Source: Emticicia sp. 21SJ11W-3
GTDB taxonomy: Bacteria > Bacteroidota > Bacteroidia > Cytophagales > Spirosomataceae
NCBI RefSeq assembly: GCF_024138715.1
Contig: NZ_CP092074.1
Location: forward strand, 3,348,001-3,412,000
Length of the DNA: 64,000 bases
Direction of reading: 5' to 3'
Numbering within the stretch: position 1 is the first letter of the stretch; every line of letters begins with the position of its first letter. Positions 34,559-42,362 of the stretch are shown piece after piece. Position numbers and translations under genes: made by a program. The notes under the pieces were generated by a model, which was given only the letters and a program-made list of their open reading frames with translations, was not told the DNA's origin and ran no database searches.

Positions 34559-35545
34559 TTACAGCTCGCCGTAGGTCTTTTTCTTTTTCAGAAAATAAGC
34601 CAGTACAATGCTTTTCGGATAGACATCTTTCAATACTTTGGGCGATTTCCGTTCCAGATTCCGCATCATGCCATAAAAAGCAAAATGCGCTTTAATAATA
34701 GCCCATACATCTTTAAAAGACCCACCCAGAAATAACTTTATACCAGACACCCCGTCGAGTATCAATCTTAAAAAAATAGTAGAAAATAACTGACCCGGCG
34801 GCAGATTCTTGTACATCATGGCCAGCCCGTTGCGGTAGTTAAGAAAAGTTTTGCGCGGGTTTGATTTATGCAGCGTACCGCCCCCCACATGATAAACCGT
34901 TGAGGCTGCTGAATAATAAACCTTATAGCCTGCGTTCTTCATGCGCCAGCAAAGGTCTATCTCTTCCATGTGGGCAAAGAATGAGGTATCAAAGCCACCC
35001 AGCTCATGAAAAACCGACGCCCGCACAAACATACAGGCACCCGTAGCCCAGAACACCTCTCGGGTATCGTCATACTGCCCGTTGTCGGCTTCGCAGGTAT
35101 CAAAAATTCTTCCTCTGCAAAACGGATACCCCAGCCAGTCAATGTACCCTCCGGCTGCCCCGGCATATTCAAATTGTTGCCTATTGTTATAATCTTTTAG
35201 TTTGGGCTGGCAGGCGGCTATAGCGGGGTTGGCATCCATCAGTTCAACCAGCGGAGCCACCCAGTTGGGCGTAACCTCTACGTCTGAGTTCAGCAACACA
35301 TAATATTCGGCCTCTATTTGCGCCAACGCCTCATTGTATCCGCCAGCAAATCCGGTATTGACAGGCAGGCTGATTAACCTGATTTGCGGATAATTATGCC
35401 GCATAAACACAAGAGAATTGTCGGTAGAGGCGTTGTCGGCCACTACAATTTCATATCCCTCAGCGTGTTTAATCACAGAAGGCAGAAATTCCCTGAGAAA
35501 CCCCTGCCCATTATAATTAAGTATAACTATTGCTACTTTTGACAT
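34559..35545 (-). CDS. Glycosyltransferase family 2
   Basis: 328 residues. The GT-A fold begins VAIVILNYNGQGFLREFLPS, then VVADNASTDNSL, NTGFAGGYNEAL and the DxD-type metal site YVLLNSDVEV. The acceptor-side motif is FFAHMEEIDLCWRMKNAGYK. This subclass often transfers rhamnose or another deoxysugar onto polysaccharide precursors. A C-terminal amphipathic segment (FSTIFLRLILDGVSGIKLFL) may associate with the membrane. No polysaccharide cluster surrounds it. Confidence 0.9.
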   Translation of the reverse strand: MSKVAIVILNYNGQGFLREFLPSVIKHAEGYEIVVADNASTDNSLVFMRHNYPQIRLISLPVNTGFAGGYNEALAQIEAEYYVLLNSDVEVTPNWVAPLVELMDANPAIAACQPKLKDYNNRQQFEYAGAAGGYIDWLGYPFCRGRIFDTCEADNGQYDDTREVFWATGACMFVRASVFHELGGFDTSFFAHMEEIDLCWRMKNAGYKVYYSAASTVYHVGGGTLHKSNPRKTFLNYRNGLAMMYKNLPPGQLFSTIFLRLILDGVSGIKLFLGGSFKDVWAIIKAHFAFYGMMRNLERKSPKVLKDVYPKSIVLAYFLKKKKTYGEL

Positions 35546-35551
35546 GCAGAA

Positions 35552-35806
35552 TCAATTGGAACTTTGATTGTTTTGAACTTTGCCGCGGCGTACAGTTTTA
35601 ACTGATTAAATGATTTTTATGATTAAATTTATTGAGCCATTTAATATGAAAATTGTGTAACTTAGTGTAATCATAGAGTACATTGTGGCAATAAAATATT
35701 TGTACTAAGTAATTGCCACAATGTGTACAAAGTACTCAAAGTTGCACAATTTCTCACTAATCAGTGAAATCACAAAAGTTAGCCGCTGCTGACCGCTAAA
35801 TCAAAG
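35552..35806. repeat. Intergenic region with partial AACTTTGATTTAGC-type repeats
   Basis: GGAACTTTGATTGTTTTGAACTTTGCCGCGGCG near 35560 and GCCGCTGCTGACCGCTAAATCAAAGTTT at about 35781-35808 are relatives of the palindrome at 18295-18351. The second one ends at the stop codon of the YbaB gene. GCCACAATGT-type direct repeats also occur between them. No gene was seen. Confidence 0.5.
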
Positions 35807-35807
35807 T

Positions 35808-36152
35808 TTAAGACTTGAACATACTTCCCAAATCCATACCGGGTATGTTCGGTATCAGGCCTTCGGTACTTTTCTTCAATTCTTCTTTGGCTTTTTCTTC
35901 TACCTTCTCCAGCGCCTTGTTGGTGGCCGCCACAATCAGATCCTGCAATATTTCTTTATCATTGCCTTTCAGCAGTTCATCATCTATCTCAATTTTCAGA
36001 ATCTGTTTTTTACCGTTTACGGTTGCCTGCACCATGCCGGCCCCTGCTTCACCGGTTTCGGTTATTTTGCCCAGGTTTTCCTGTGCTTCCTGCATACGGG
36101 CCTGCATTTCTTTCATTTTACCAGCCAGCCCGAAAATATCTCCCATGTTCAT
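35808..36152 (-). CDS. YbaB/EbfC family nucleoid-associated protein
   Basis: 114 residues from MNMGDIFGLAGKMKEMQARM; the frame extends 26 codons upstream, but that part is not family-like. The YbaB core follows: GEAGAGMVQATVNGKKQILK and KEILQDLIVAATNKALEKVE. The family forms small DNA-binding dimers that coat the chromosome. In many bacteria it lies beside dnaX and recR; here it is downstream of a CrtA-like gene instead. Confidence 0.92.
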   Translation of the reverse strand: MNMGDIFGLAGKMKEMQARMQEAQENLGKITETGEAGAGMVQATVNGKKQILKIEIDDELLKGNDKEILQDLIVAATNKALEKVEEKAKEELKKSTEGLIPNIPGMDLGSMFKS

Positions 36153-36287
36153 GATTATATCAGAATTTAATGTTTCTTTTTCCAACACAAAACTACAAAA
36201 AAAGGCCGTCGGTTCAGACAGCCCACCCAAATATGATTTGCATTACCCTAAACGCCGACTTCAACTTTCATTAAAAACAAAGCGCCA

Positions 36288-37025
36288 TCATAAGAGGTAA
36301 CGCTGCCCGTTTAAAGAGCCAAAGGTTTTAAGCGGTATAAAACGGGCAAACAATTCTTCCGAATACCAGCCTTCATCGCGGGTTTTTCTTACAACATCCG
36401 CATGTGTTCGCTGTTTGTAGGCAAACTGCTTCACGTCGTTCAGGCTCTCCCAGATAGAAAAAGTAGCCTGCCTTACAAACGGCATCTCGCCTACCCCTAC
36501 CGAAGTAACAAAACCCGCGGCCTCTTTAATGCCTGCCGCAACCGGCGGTACATTGGCCCAGAAACCACGCAACTTGGACGGACGGATGCTGGCACGGGTA
36601 AGCACCGCTATTTTGCCCTGATAATCTTTACTGACCGCGCTTTTGCTGAACGGCTCCTTGCCGTCCCATTTACCGTGCGCCTCGCAAGGCTGGCACAATA
36701 TGGTCCATTGCTCATGGCAAAGGGTTTTCCACCATCGCTGAAGAAACGAATGTTGTCTGAAGTTTTCAAAATCAGCCTCGGTTTCCCAAACGGCCAGCAG
36801 CCCCCATTGTTTCAGGTCGGGTTCTATATCAAAAGTACCGTTTTTACCACAACCCAGCAATTTCCAGAAGGTCAACCCTTTAGTAAACAAAAGCGGTAAC
36901 CTGAACACCGCCATAGAAATAAAGGCCAGCGGAACCGCCCAGCCCGGATAACGCACAATAGTAAGCGACATGAACATAGACAGACGGTTGATTTTATTAC
37001 GGCTTTTAAACACAGCCGAAGGCAT
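36288..37025 (-). CDS. CrtA-like (spheroidene monooxygenase family) protein
   Basis: 245 residues. It matches the CrtA-type family, with the conserved GFWANVPPVAAGIKEAAGF region and a C-terminal EMPFVRQATFSIWES followed by FAYKQRTHADVVRKT and WYSEELFARF. CrtA enzymes are haem-containing oxygenases that oxidise carotenoids; non-photosynthetic bacteria carry homologues of uncertain substrate. No other carotenoid gene is in the window. It lies 135 bases upstream of ybaB on the same strand. Confidence 0.8.
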   Translation of the reverse strand: MPSAVFKSRNKINRLSMFMSLTIVRYPGWAVPLAFISMAVFRLPLLFTKGLTFWKLLGCGKNGTFDIEPDLKQWGLLAVWETEADFENFRQHSFLQRWWKTLCHEQWTILCQPCEAHGKWDGKEPFSKSAVSKDYQGKIAVLTRASIRPSKLRGFWANVPPVAAGIKEAAGFVTSVGVGEMPFVRQATFSIWESLNDVKQFAYKQRTHADVVRKTRDEGWYSEELFARFIPLKTFGSLNGQRYLL

Positions 37026-37229
37026 AATTATGCAAAGTAATTTATTTTGATGATTAATAAGAAGCCTGTCTCAGAAACACACTTTTATTCTACAATGAAA
37101 ACAATTGAGCGCATTCATTGTTTCAGATTCCATTCAAATAAACAATCTGGATATACCCACTTTGGGTTAATAATTGATTAAAACCCTAACCTTTCACGCC
37201 CAAAGCATCGCTTTACCACAAATACCCCT

Positions 37230-37237
37230 TACCTTTG
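37230..37237 (+). promoter_or_regulatory. Bacteroidota -7 box for the RNA methyltransferase gene
   Basis: TACCTTTG matches TAnnTTTG. It lies only 15 bases before ATG 37253, which excludes the in-frame start codon at 37235 that overlaps the box itself. Confidence 0.55.
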
Positions 37238-37252
37238 CAAAAAAATGTGGAT

Positions 37253-37789
37253 ATGAGAAAACTGCAGATGGAAGAACTGAACCGGCTGACGGTTGAGGAG
37301 TTTCAGGAAGTGGAAAAGAAAAATTTTTGTCTGATTCTGGACGACGTCAGAAGCCTGAACAACGTTGGGTCGGCGTTCAGAACGGCTGATGCCTTTCTGG
37401 TTGAGAAAATATATCTGTGCGGCATTACCGGCACCCCGCCCCACCGCGAAATTGAAAAAACAGCTTTGGGGTCAACAGAATCGGTAGCCTGGGAACACCG
37501 CAGCAGCATTACAGACCTGATTGCCGAGCTGAAAGGCAATGGCTATACCGTGCTGGCCATTGAGCAGGTTGAAAACAGCATGAAACTACCGGATTTCAGA
37601 CCCGAGGCCAGTCAAAAATATGCTTTTATATTTGGCAACGAGGTTTTCGGGGTTAATGATACGGCTATTGCCGCTGCCGATGGCTGCCTTGAAATACCCC
37701 AGTTTGGCACCAAGCACTCGCTCAATATCTCGGTTACTGTGGGTATTATCTGCTGGGACTACGTTTCAAAACTGATAGCCATTCATTGA
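37253..37789 (+). CDS. TrmH/SpoU-family RNA 2'-O-methyltransferase
   Basis: 178 residues. The SPOUT fold has the characteristic motif 1 (LILDDVRSLNNVGSAFRTAD), motif 2 (FIFGNEVFGVND) and motif 3 (LEIPQFGTKHSLNISVTVGI), with the conserved catalytic Arg and Ser/Asn residues. It methylates the 2'-OH of a ribose in tRNA or rRNA using S-adenosylmethionine. There is no N-terminal RNA-binding extension, which fits small tRNA-targeting members, but the exact nucleotide is not predictable. Confidence 0.9.
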   Translation: MRKLQMEELNRLTVEEFQEVEKKNFCLILDDVRSLNNVGSAFRTADAFLVEKIYLCGITGTPPHREIEKTALGSTESVAWEHRSSITDLIAELKGNGYTVLAIEQVENSMKLPDFRPEASQKYAFIFGNEVFGVNDTAIAAADGCLEIPQFGTKHSLNISVTVGIICWDYVSKLIAIH

Positions 37790-37860
37790 ACAACGCGCCA
37801 TGCAATTTTTTTGGCGTTTGTTTCGTCTATATTCATAATTACCCCACTAAAAACCAGAAA

Positions 37861-39111
37861 ATGCGTCTATCGGCATTCATTTCTTTTTTTCTACTGGCAT
37901 TTTGCAACTTGTTTGCGCAGCAATCAATGCCTGCCGTGCCGGTTGTATGCCATTATATTGAAGAAAACAGTTTTACCGAGATTCTGCCTGAAAGATTGTT
38001 TTCTGCCAATGCCAGACCTGCCACTACTGCCACCATTGAAGTTACTTATGTAGATTTCCCTGAAACTGCCAAAGCGGCCTACGAAAAAGCCATGAGCATC
38101 TGGGCCGGGTATCTGTACTCAAGCCAGCCCATACGCATTAAAGCCACATGGACAGCCCTCAATACCGGTGTGCTGGCTGTAACGGGTTCAACCCGCATCT
38201 ATAAAAATTTTACCGGCGCACCTTATACCAACCTATGGTATCCGGTGGCAATGGCAGAGGCTATATCAGGGCGAAATCTGAACGACGACGAATTTGAAAT
38301 AGAAATGAAGCTGAATAATGGTGTAAACTGGTCGTTCAATACCGACGGAAGGGCATCAGCAGGGCGATTTGACTTTACCACCGTGGTGCTGCACGAAATT
38401 GCACATGGCCTTGGGTTTTCGTCTTCCATGAAAATTACCAACACCACTCAGGGGCAATACGGGCAGTCGGGCAGTAATTACATTTACGATACTTTTCTGC
38501 AGGATTCCGGCCGTATCAAACTGACAGATGCCACGGTTTATGGCAATCCGTCGACCGACTTAAAAACCGCGCTCACCAGCAATGCCTTGTATTTCGGACT
38601 AAAAAATACTGCTTTCGCTAACAGCCTGCCCAGAATTTATGCGCCTACTACATTTAGTGAGGGGTCGAGCATTTCTCATTTTGACGAAAACACCTATCCT
38701 GCCGGTAGCGATAATTCGCTGATGTCACCCAGTGTAAGAACCGCCGAGGTGAACCATAAACCCGGCGAACTGCTGCTACGGGCCCTACAGGAAATGGGCT
38801 GGTATATTATAGACCCGGACGGCTATATTATTAATTCTGTTGAGCCAGGTCAACAACTAAATGTATTGATTTTTCCGAATCCGGTGGCAGATGTAATTAC
38901 CATAGCGTTTCCGCTCAGCAATTCAGCCCGCGACGTAAGCGCCGAACTGACAGATTCAAAAGGAGTATTGATTAATAAGATAGAAGGGAAATCGATTATT
39001 TCAGAGACCTACACACTAGACCTGACCAACCTGCCTGATGGCTTGTATCTATTAAAAATTAAAGACGCCAACCGGCTAATTACCAAAAAACTCATCAAAC
39101 GCGGCACATAA
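37861..39111 (+). CDS. Secreted zinc metalloprotease with type IX sorting domain
   Basis: 416 residues from ATG 37861, with a signal peptide (RLSAFISFFLLAFCNLFAQ-Q). A zinc-binding motif HEIAHGLGF lies near residue 177, followed by SSMKITNTTQGQYGQSG. This suggests a metzincin-like peptidase, although the usual third ligand (HExxHxxGxxH) is not in the standard place. The last ~75 residues are a type A C-terminal sorting domain of the type IX secretion system (VLIFPNPVADVITI, then LDLTNLPDGLYLLKIKD and a terminal KKLIKR), so it is exported to the cell surface or outside. Confidence 0.87.
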   Translation: MRLSAFISFFLLAFCNLFAQQSMPAVPVVCHYIEENSFTEILPERLFSANARPATTATIEVTYVDFPETAKAAYEKAMSIWAGYLYSSQPIRIKATWTALNTGVLAVTGSTRIYKNFTGAPYTNLWYPVAMAEAISGRNLNDDEFEIEMKLNNGVNWSFNTDGRASAGRFDFTTVVLHEIAHGLGFSSSMKITNTTQGQYGQSGSNYIYDTFLQDSGRIKLTDATVYGNPSTDLKTALTSNALYFGLKNTAFANSLPRIYAPTTFSEGSSISHFDENTYPAGSDNSLMSPSVRTAEVNHKPGELLLRALQEMGWYIIDPDGYIINSVEPGQQLNVLIFPNPVADVITIAFPLSNSARDVSAELTDSKGVLINKIEGKSIISETYTLDLTNLPDGLYLLKIKDANRLITKKLIKRGT

Positions 39112-39164
39112 CCCCCAGAACACCCCGATATTTATTAAGCCATCGAAACAATAATGCCCCAAAA

Positions 39165-39545
39165 CAGCAGCCGCTCAATCACTAATTCGCTCAATCCCCG
39201 CAACAGCAGCCGCTAAATCACTAATTCACTAATTCGCTCATTCACTCATCCCCCACAACAACAGCCACTTAATCACTAATTCGCCATTCCCCACAGCGGC
39301 GGCCACTCAATCACTAATTCGCCATTCCCCACAACGGAGGCCACTCAATCACTCATTCGCTCATTCACTAATTCACTAATTCACTAATTCGCTCAATCCC
39401 CGCAACAGCAGCCGCTCATTCACTAATTCGCTCAATCACTCATTCACTATTTCACTCATTCACTAATTCACTCATTCCCCGCAACGGCGGCCGCTCATTC
39501 ACTAATTCACTCAATCACTAATTCGCTCATTCACTAATTCCCTCA
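39165..39545. repeat. 8-bp degenerate tandem array F (longest)
   Basis: About 380 bases of C[AG]CT[AC]A[AT]T units interrupted by CCCCGCAACAGCAGCCGCT- and CCCCACAACGGAGGCCACT-type spacers. It ends exactly at the TGA stop codon of the acyltransferase gene (39543-39545). It fills almost all of the gap between two convergent genes. Confidence 0.9.
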
Positions 39546-40637
39546 ATACCCAAACTTATCTTTCCATTGATTAATTGGTTTTTCGATCAGGAACCATGAC
39601 ACCGTAGCCGCAGCAACCGTAACAGCATACAGAAAAATGAACTTAAGCGGCAGATGATGCGCTATAAAAGGCAGTTTGTCAAGCACCCTGACAGTAGGAT
39701 GCAAAGGCCCCGAGTGATAGTAGTTATATATAAAATTATGGTAAATATAAATGCCGTAGCTGATACGCCCCAGATACACCGCCACTTTGTTTTCGAGCAC
39801 AAACCTGGCTATACCCCCAAAATTATAGGCCGCGTTACCCACCAGAAACAAAGCAAGCAGCGACTCGAACAGCCTTAAAAATACAATAGTTATGATGTTT
39901 TGCTCTTCAGATATCATTTTGCTGATACCCACTACCCCTGCATAAACCACAATGCTTAGCACCAGCCACAGTTTATTGGTTATAAAAGCCTTTACTTTTT
40001 CATTTTTATGATAGAAAAAATAAGCCAGCAGCCCACCCATACCAAAGGCATCAAGGCAGGTAGGCATCAGCACATAAGAGGCCATCCAGGCAACGTTGTT
40101 CAGGAAAAGCACAAACCTGAGCGCAACCGAAAGAATAATAAAACCATATAATACCCGCACCAGATAACGCGAAGGAATAAAAAACACCACAAAAGGGAAA
40201 AACAGGTAAAACTGCTCTTCAACTGCCAGCGACCACAGGTGGTCTATAACACCCAGCCACGATTGATGAATGGCAATATAAATATTGGTAGAGTACGTAA
40301 GGCACCAGATTATTTTCTCTCTCACAGGGGGCACGTTCAGCACATACAGCACCAATATAGAAAGGTAATAAACAGGAAAGATACGAATGGTACGGCGGAT
40401 GTAAAACTGCTTGAGCGAGAATCCGTGAGAACGGCCAAGGGCCTCGTCTTTGTCTTTGGCATTGAGCAGAATACGCGTGATCAGAAAACCGCTCAGCACA
40501 AAAAAGATGCAAACACCCAGAAACCCGAACGGAATTTTAAGCCTGTCGTCAGACCAGTGGTCAATCAATACCAACGATACGGCTATGAAACGAATGCCAT
40601 CGAGTTGCTTTAAATAAGAAGTGTTTTTTGCCGACAT
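39543..40637 (-). CDS. Acyltransferase 3 family membrane protein
   Basis: 364 residues, about ten membrane helices. The family signature is near the N-terminus: QLDGIRFIAVSLVLIDHWSD with the catalytic His, then GVCIFFVLSGFLITRIL and FYIRRTIRIFPVYYLSI. Such enzymes (OafA/YrhL type) transfer acetyl or other acyl groups to surface polysaccharides from the inner membrane. It is the last gene of a three-gene unit, 24 bases after the polytopic protein gene, which suggests modification of an envelope glycan made by that unit. Confidence 0.92.
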   Translation of the reverse strand: MSAKNTSYLKQLDGIRFIAVSLVLIDHWSDDRLKIPFGFLGVCIFFVLSGFLITRILLNAKDKDEALGRSHGFSLKQFYIRRTIRIFPVYYLSILVLYVLNVPPVREKIIWCLTYSTNIYIAIHQSWLGVIDHLWSLAVEEQFYLFFPFVVFFIPSRYLVRVLYGFIILSVALRFVLFLNNVAWMASYVLMPTCLDAFGMGGLLAYFFYHKNEKVKAFITNKLWLVLSIVVYAGVVGISKMISEEQNIITIVFLRLFESLLALFLVGNAAYNFGGIARFVLENKVAVYLGRISYGIYIYHNFIYNYYHSGPLHPTVRVLDKLPFIAHHLPLKFIFLYAVTVAAATVSWFLIEKPINQWKDKFGY

Positions 40638-40661
40638 CAGAAATTGGATTCTTACAGAAAA

Positions 40662-42359
40662 TTACCAGTTTTGTTTGATTTCTTGTTTCTTCAGTGCCTT
40701 AATGAGAATAAACCGGCTGGTCCATGTCACTTTCGCCGTACCATTCTCAACCCGCACCATACCCAGCTGATAATTACCCGACTGGATGTAAAATCTCAAA
40801 AACTCTGTTACAAAACTACTGGTCTTTAACTGATTTCCGAAAAGAAAACCAAAATTAAGATAATCTTTCACGGGCCGGGTGGCTGGCGTAGCTACTCTTG
40901 ATGCAAACAGATAGACTGCCTTTGCCGACCGTAATACAAAATACTGGCCGGCGTCAGGCGCACTAACATTTAAGATACCCGCCGAGTTATCGGTAATAAT
41001 ATAGGTTGTTTCTGTTTCCAGCACCCCCGGTTTTATACTGGCAGAGTCTCCACCTGCCACCAGTTGCGGCAACAGAGCATCGTAGAATGCAGGTGCCGGG
41101 TGCTGAAGTTGGGCATAGATACCGCTTGTGGGCATCAGCTTGTCGCTATGCTGAATTTTAAACTGGTCGGCAATGCGTTCGCGGTGCAGGAAACTGATAT
41201 TCTGGTATTCGGCCAGATAAGTATAAAAATGAAAAACAATGGTTCCGGCTATCATTAACCTTATAAACTGCGTTCGGGTGGCTTCGTTTACCGAGTTTAA
41301 CAGAATAAGGTACGCAAGGCACAAAAGAAGTATCGAATTTATCTTGTATTTGCTGGTAAGCAGCACCTCAATACCATAAGACAACCGCCCGGCCACTATA
41401 CCCGCACAGGTAATACCCAGAAATGCCACACAGGCCAGCAGAAATAAATCATTGTTCCGCTGATTGATATTATATTTCCTGAACAGCACCTGCAACGTAA
41501 AAAGCCCAATAATAACCAGCAGCAATACTCCGGTTGTCATGGGTACATCCAGACGTTTGCCGGGTGCAATAAAAGACACATCCAGCCCGCTGCCCAGCAC
41601 CGCCATCAAACCTTTAAACAAGGTACCGGGCGCCGAAAAATCAATACCGGCGTTGTTACCAGGCGGCTTGGTATAATTAAAGAAATACATAAACAAAAAC
41701 ACAACCGCAGCCCCGGCCCAAATACCCAGCTCACGGTATCTTTTCTGAAACGCCAGCAGGCCAATACCAATAATGGGAATCAATATACCATTGCTGCTGG
41801 TAAAAACACCCAGAAAACACAGCACAATGGCCAATGTCAGATACCCCGGGTTTGATTTACCATAAGAAAACACCAGAAAATAAAAAGACAGAAACGCCAG
41901 CAGAATAACCCAGAAGTTTTGCACCGAGGCCATACCCCAGAAAACGTTTTCATATAAGCTGCTCAGAAACAACAGGAATGACACAGGCACCAAAGCCCAC
42001 AAAGAAAGTTTATAGCGCACACTAACCTTATAGAAAACCAGCAGCAAGCCTGCCAATGCCAGATTCCCCAGCACCATCAACCATTTCAGCTGCAGTGTGC
42101 CCGTCAGCTGATACACCAGTAGCGCAAAAACACGGGTCAGAAAAATCCGGTGTTCGTTATGTTGTGCAAAAAGCACCTTGAATTTTTCGGCAAGGCTATC
42201 GGTGCTCAGGAAACTAACCAGCGAATTTCGCACGGCCAGGTCGTCCCAATGGGGTATATTAAGGGCATATTTCTGAAATATGAACCCAAAAATCAGCATA
42301 GGCAACAATACAAGACAAAGAGCAGCCGCCTTCTGTGCAGGTGTTTTTTTTACAGGCAT
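40662..42359 (-). CDS. Polytopic inner membrane protein, possible GT-C glycosyltransferase
   Basis: 565 residues. About 10-12 membrane segments occupy residues 10-400, with a long periplasmic loop after the first (YALNIPHWDDLAVRNSLVSF, an acidic loop such as GT-C glycosyltransferases carry). A soluble C-terminal domain of about 150 residues follows. No conserved family was assigned; the Asp-Asp pair in the first loop is the only hint of a lipid-sugar-dependent transferase. It starts 3 bases after the stop of the OmpA/PD40 gene and is followed by an acyltransferase, so the three are almost certainly one operon. Confidence 0.75.
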   Translation of the reverse strand: MPVKKTPAQKAAALCLVLLPMLIFGFIFQKYALNIPHWDDLAVRNSLVSFLSTDSLAEKFKVLFAQHNEHRIFLTRVFALLVYQLTGTLQLKWLMVLGNLALAGLLLVFYKVSVRYKLSLWALVPVSFLLFLSSLYENVFWGMASVQNFWVILLAFLSFYFLVFSYGKSNPGYLTLAIVLCFLGVFTSSNGILIPIIGIGLLAFQKRYRELGIWAGAAVVFLFMYFFNYTKPPGNNAGIDFSAPGTLFKGLMAVLGSGLDVSFIAPGKRLDVPMTTGVLLLVIIGLFTLQVLFRKYNINQRNNDLFLLACVAFLGITCAGIVAGRLSYGIEVLLTSKYKINSILLLCLAYLILLNSVNEATRTQFIRLMIAGTIVFHFYTYLAEYQNISFLHRERIADQFKIQHSDKLMPTSGIYAQLQHPAPAFYDALLPQLVAGGDSASIKPGVLETETTYIITDNSAGILNVSAPDAGQYFVLRSAKAVYLFASRVATPATRPVKDYLNFGFLFGNQLKTSSFVTEFLRFYIQSGNYQLGMVRVENGTAKVTWTSRFILIKALKKQEIKQNW

Positions 42360-42362
42360 AGA

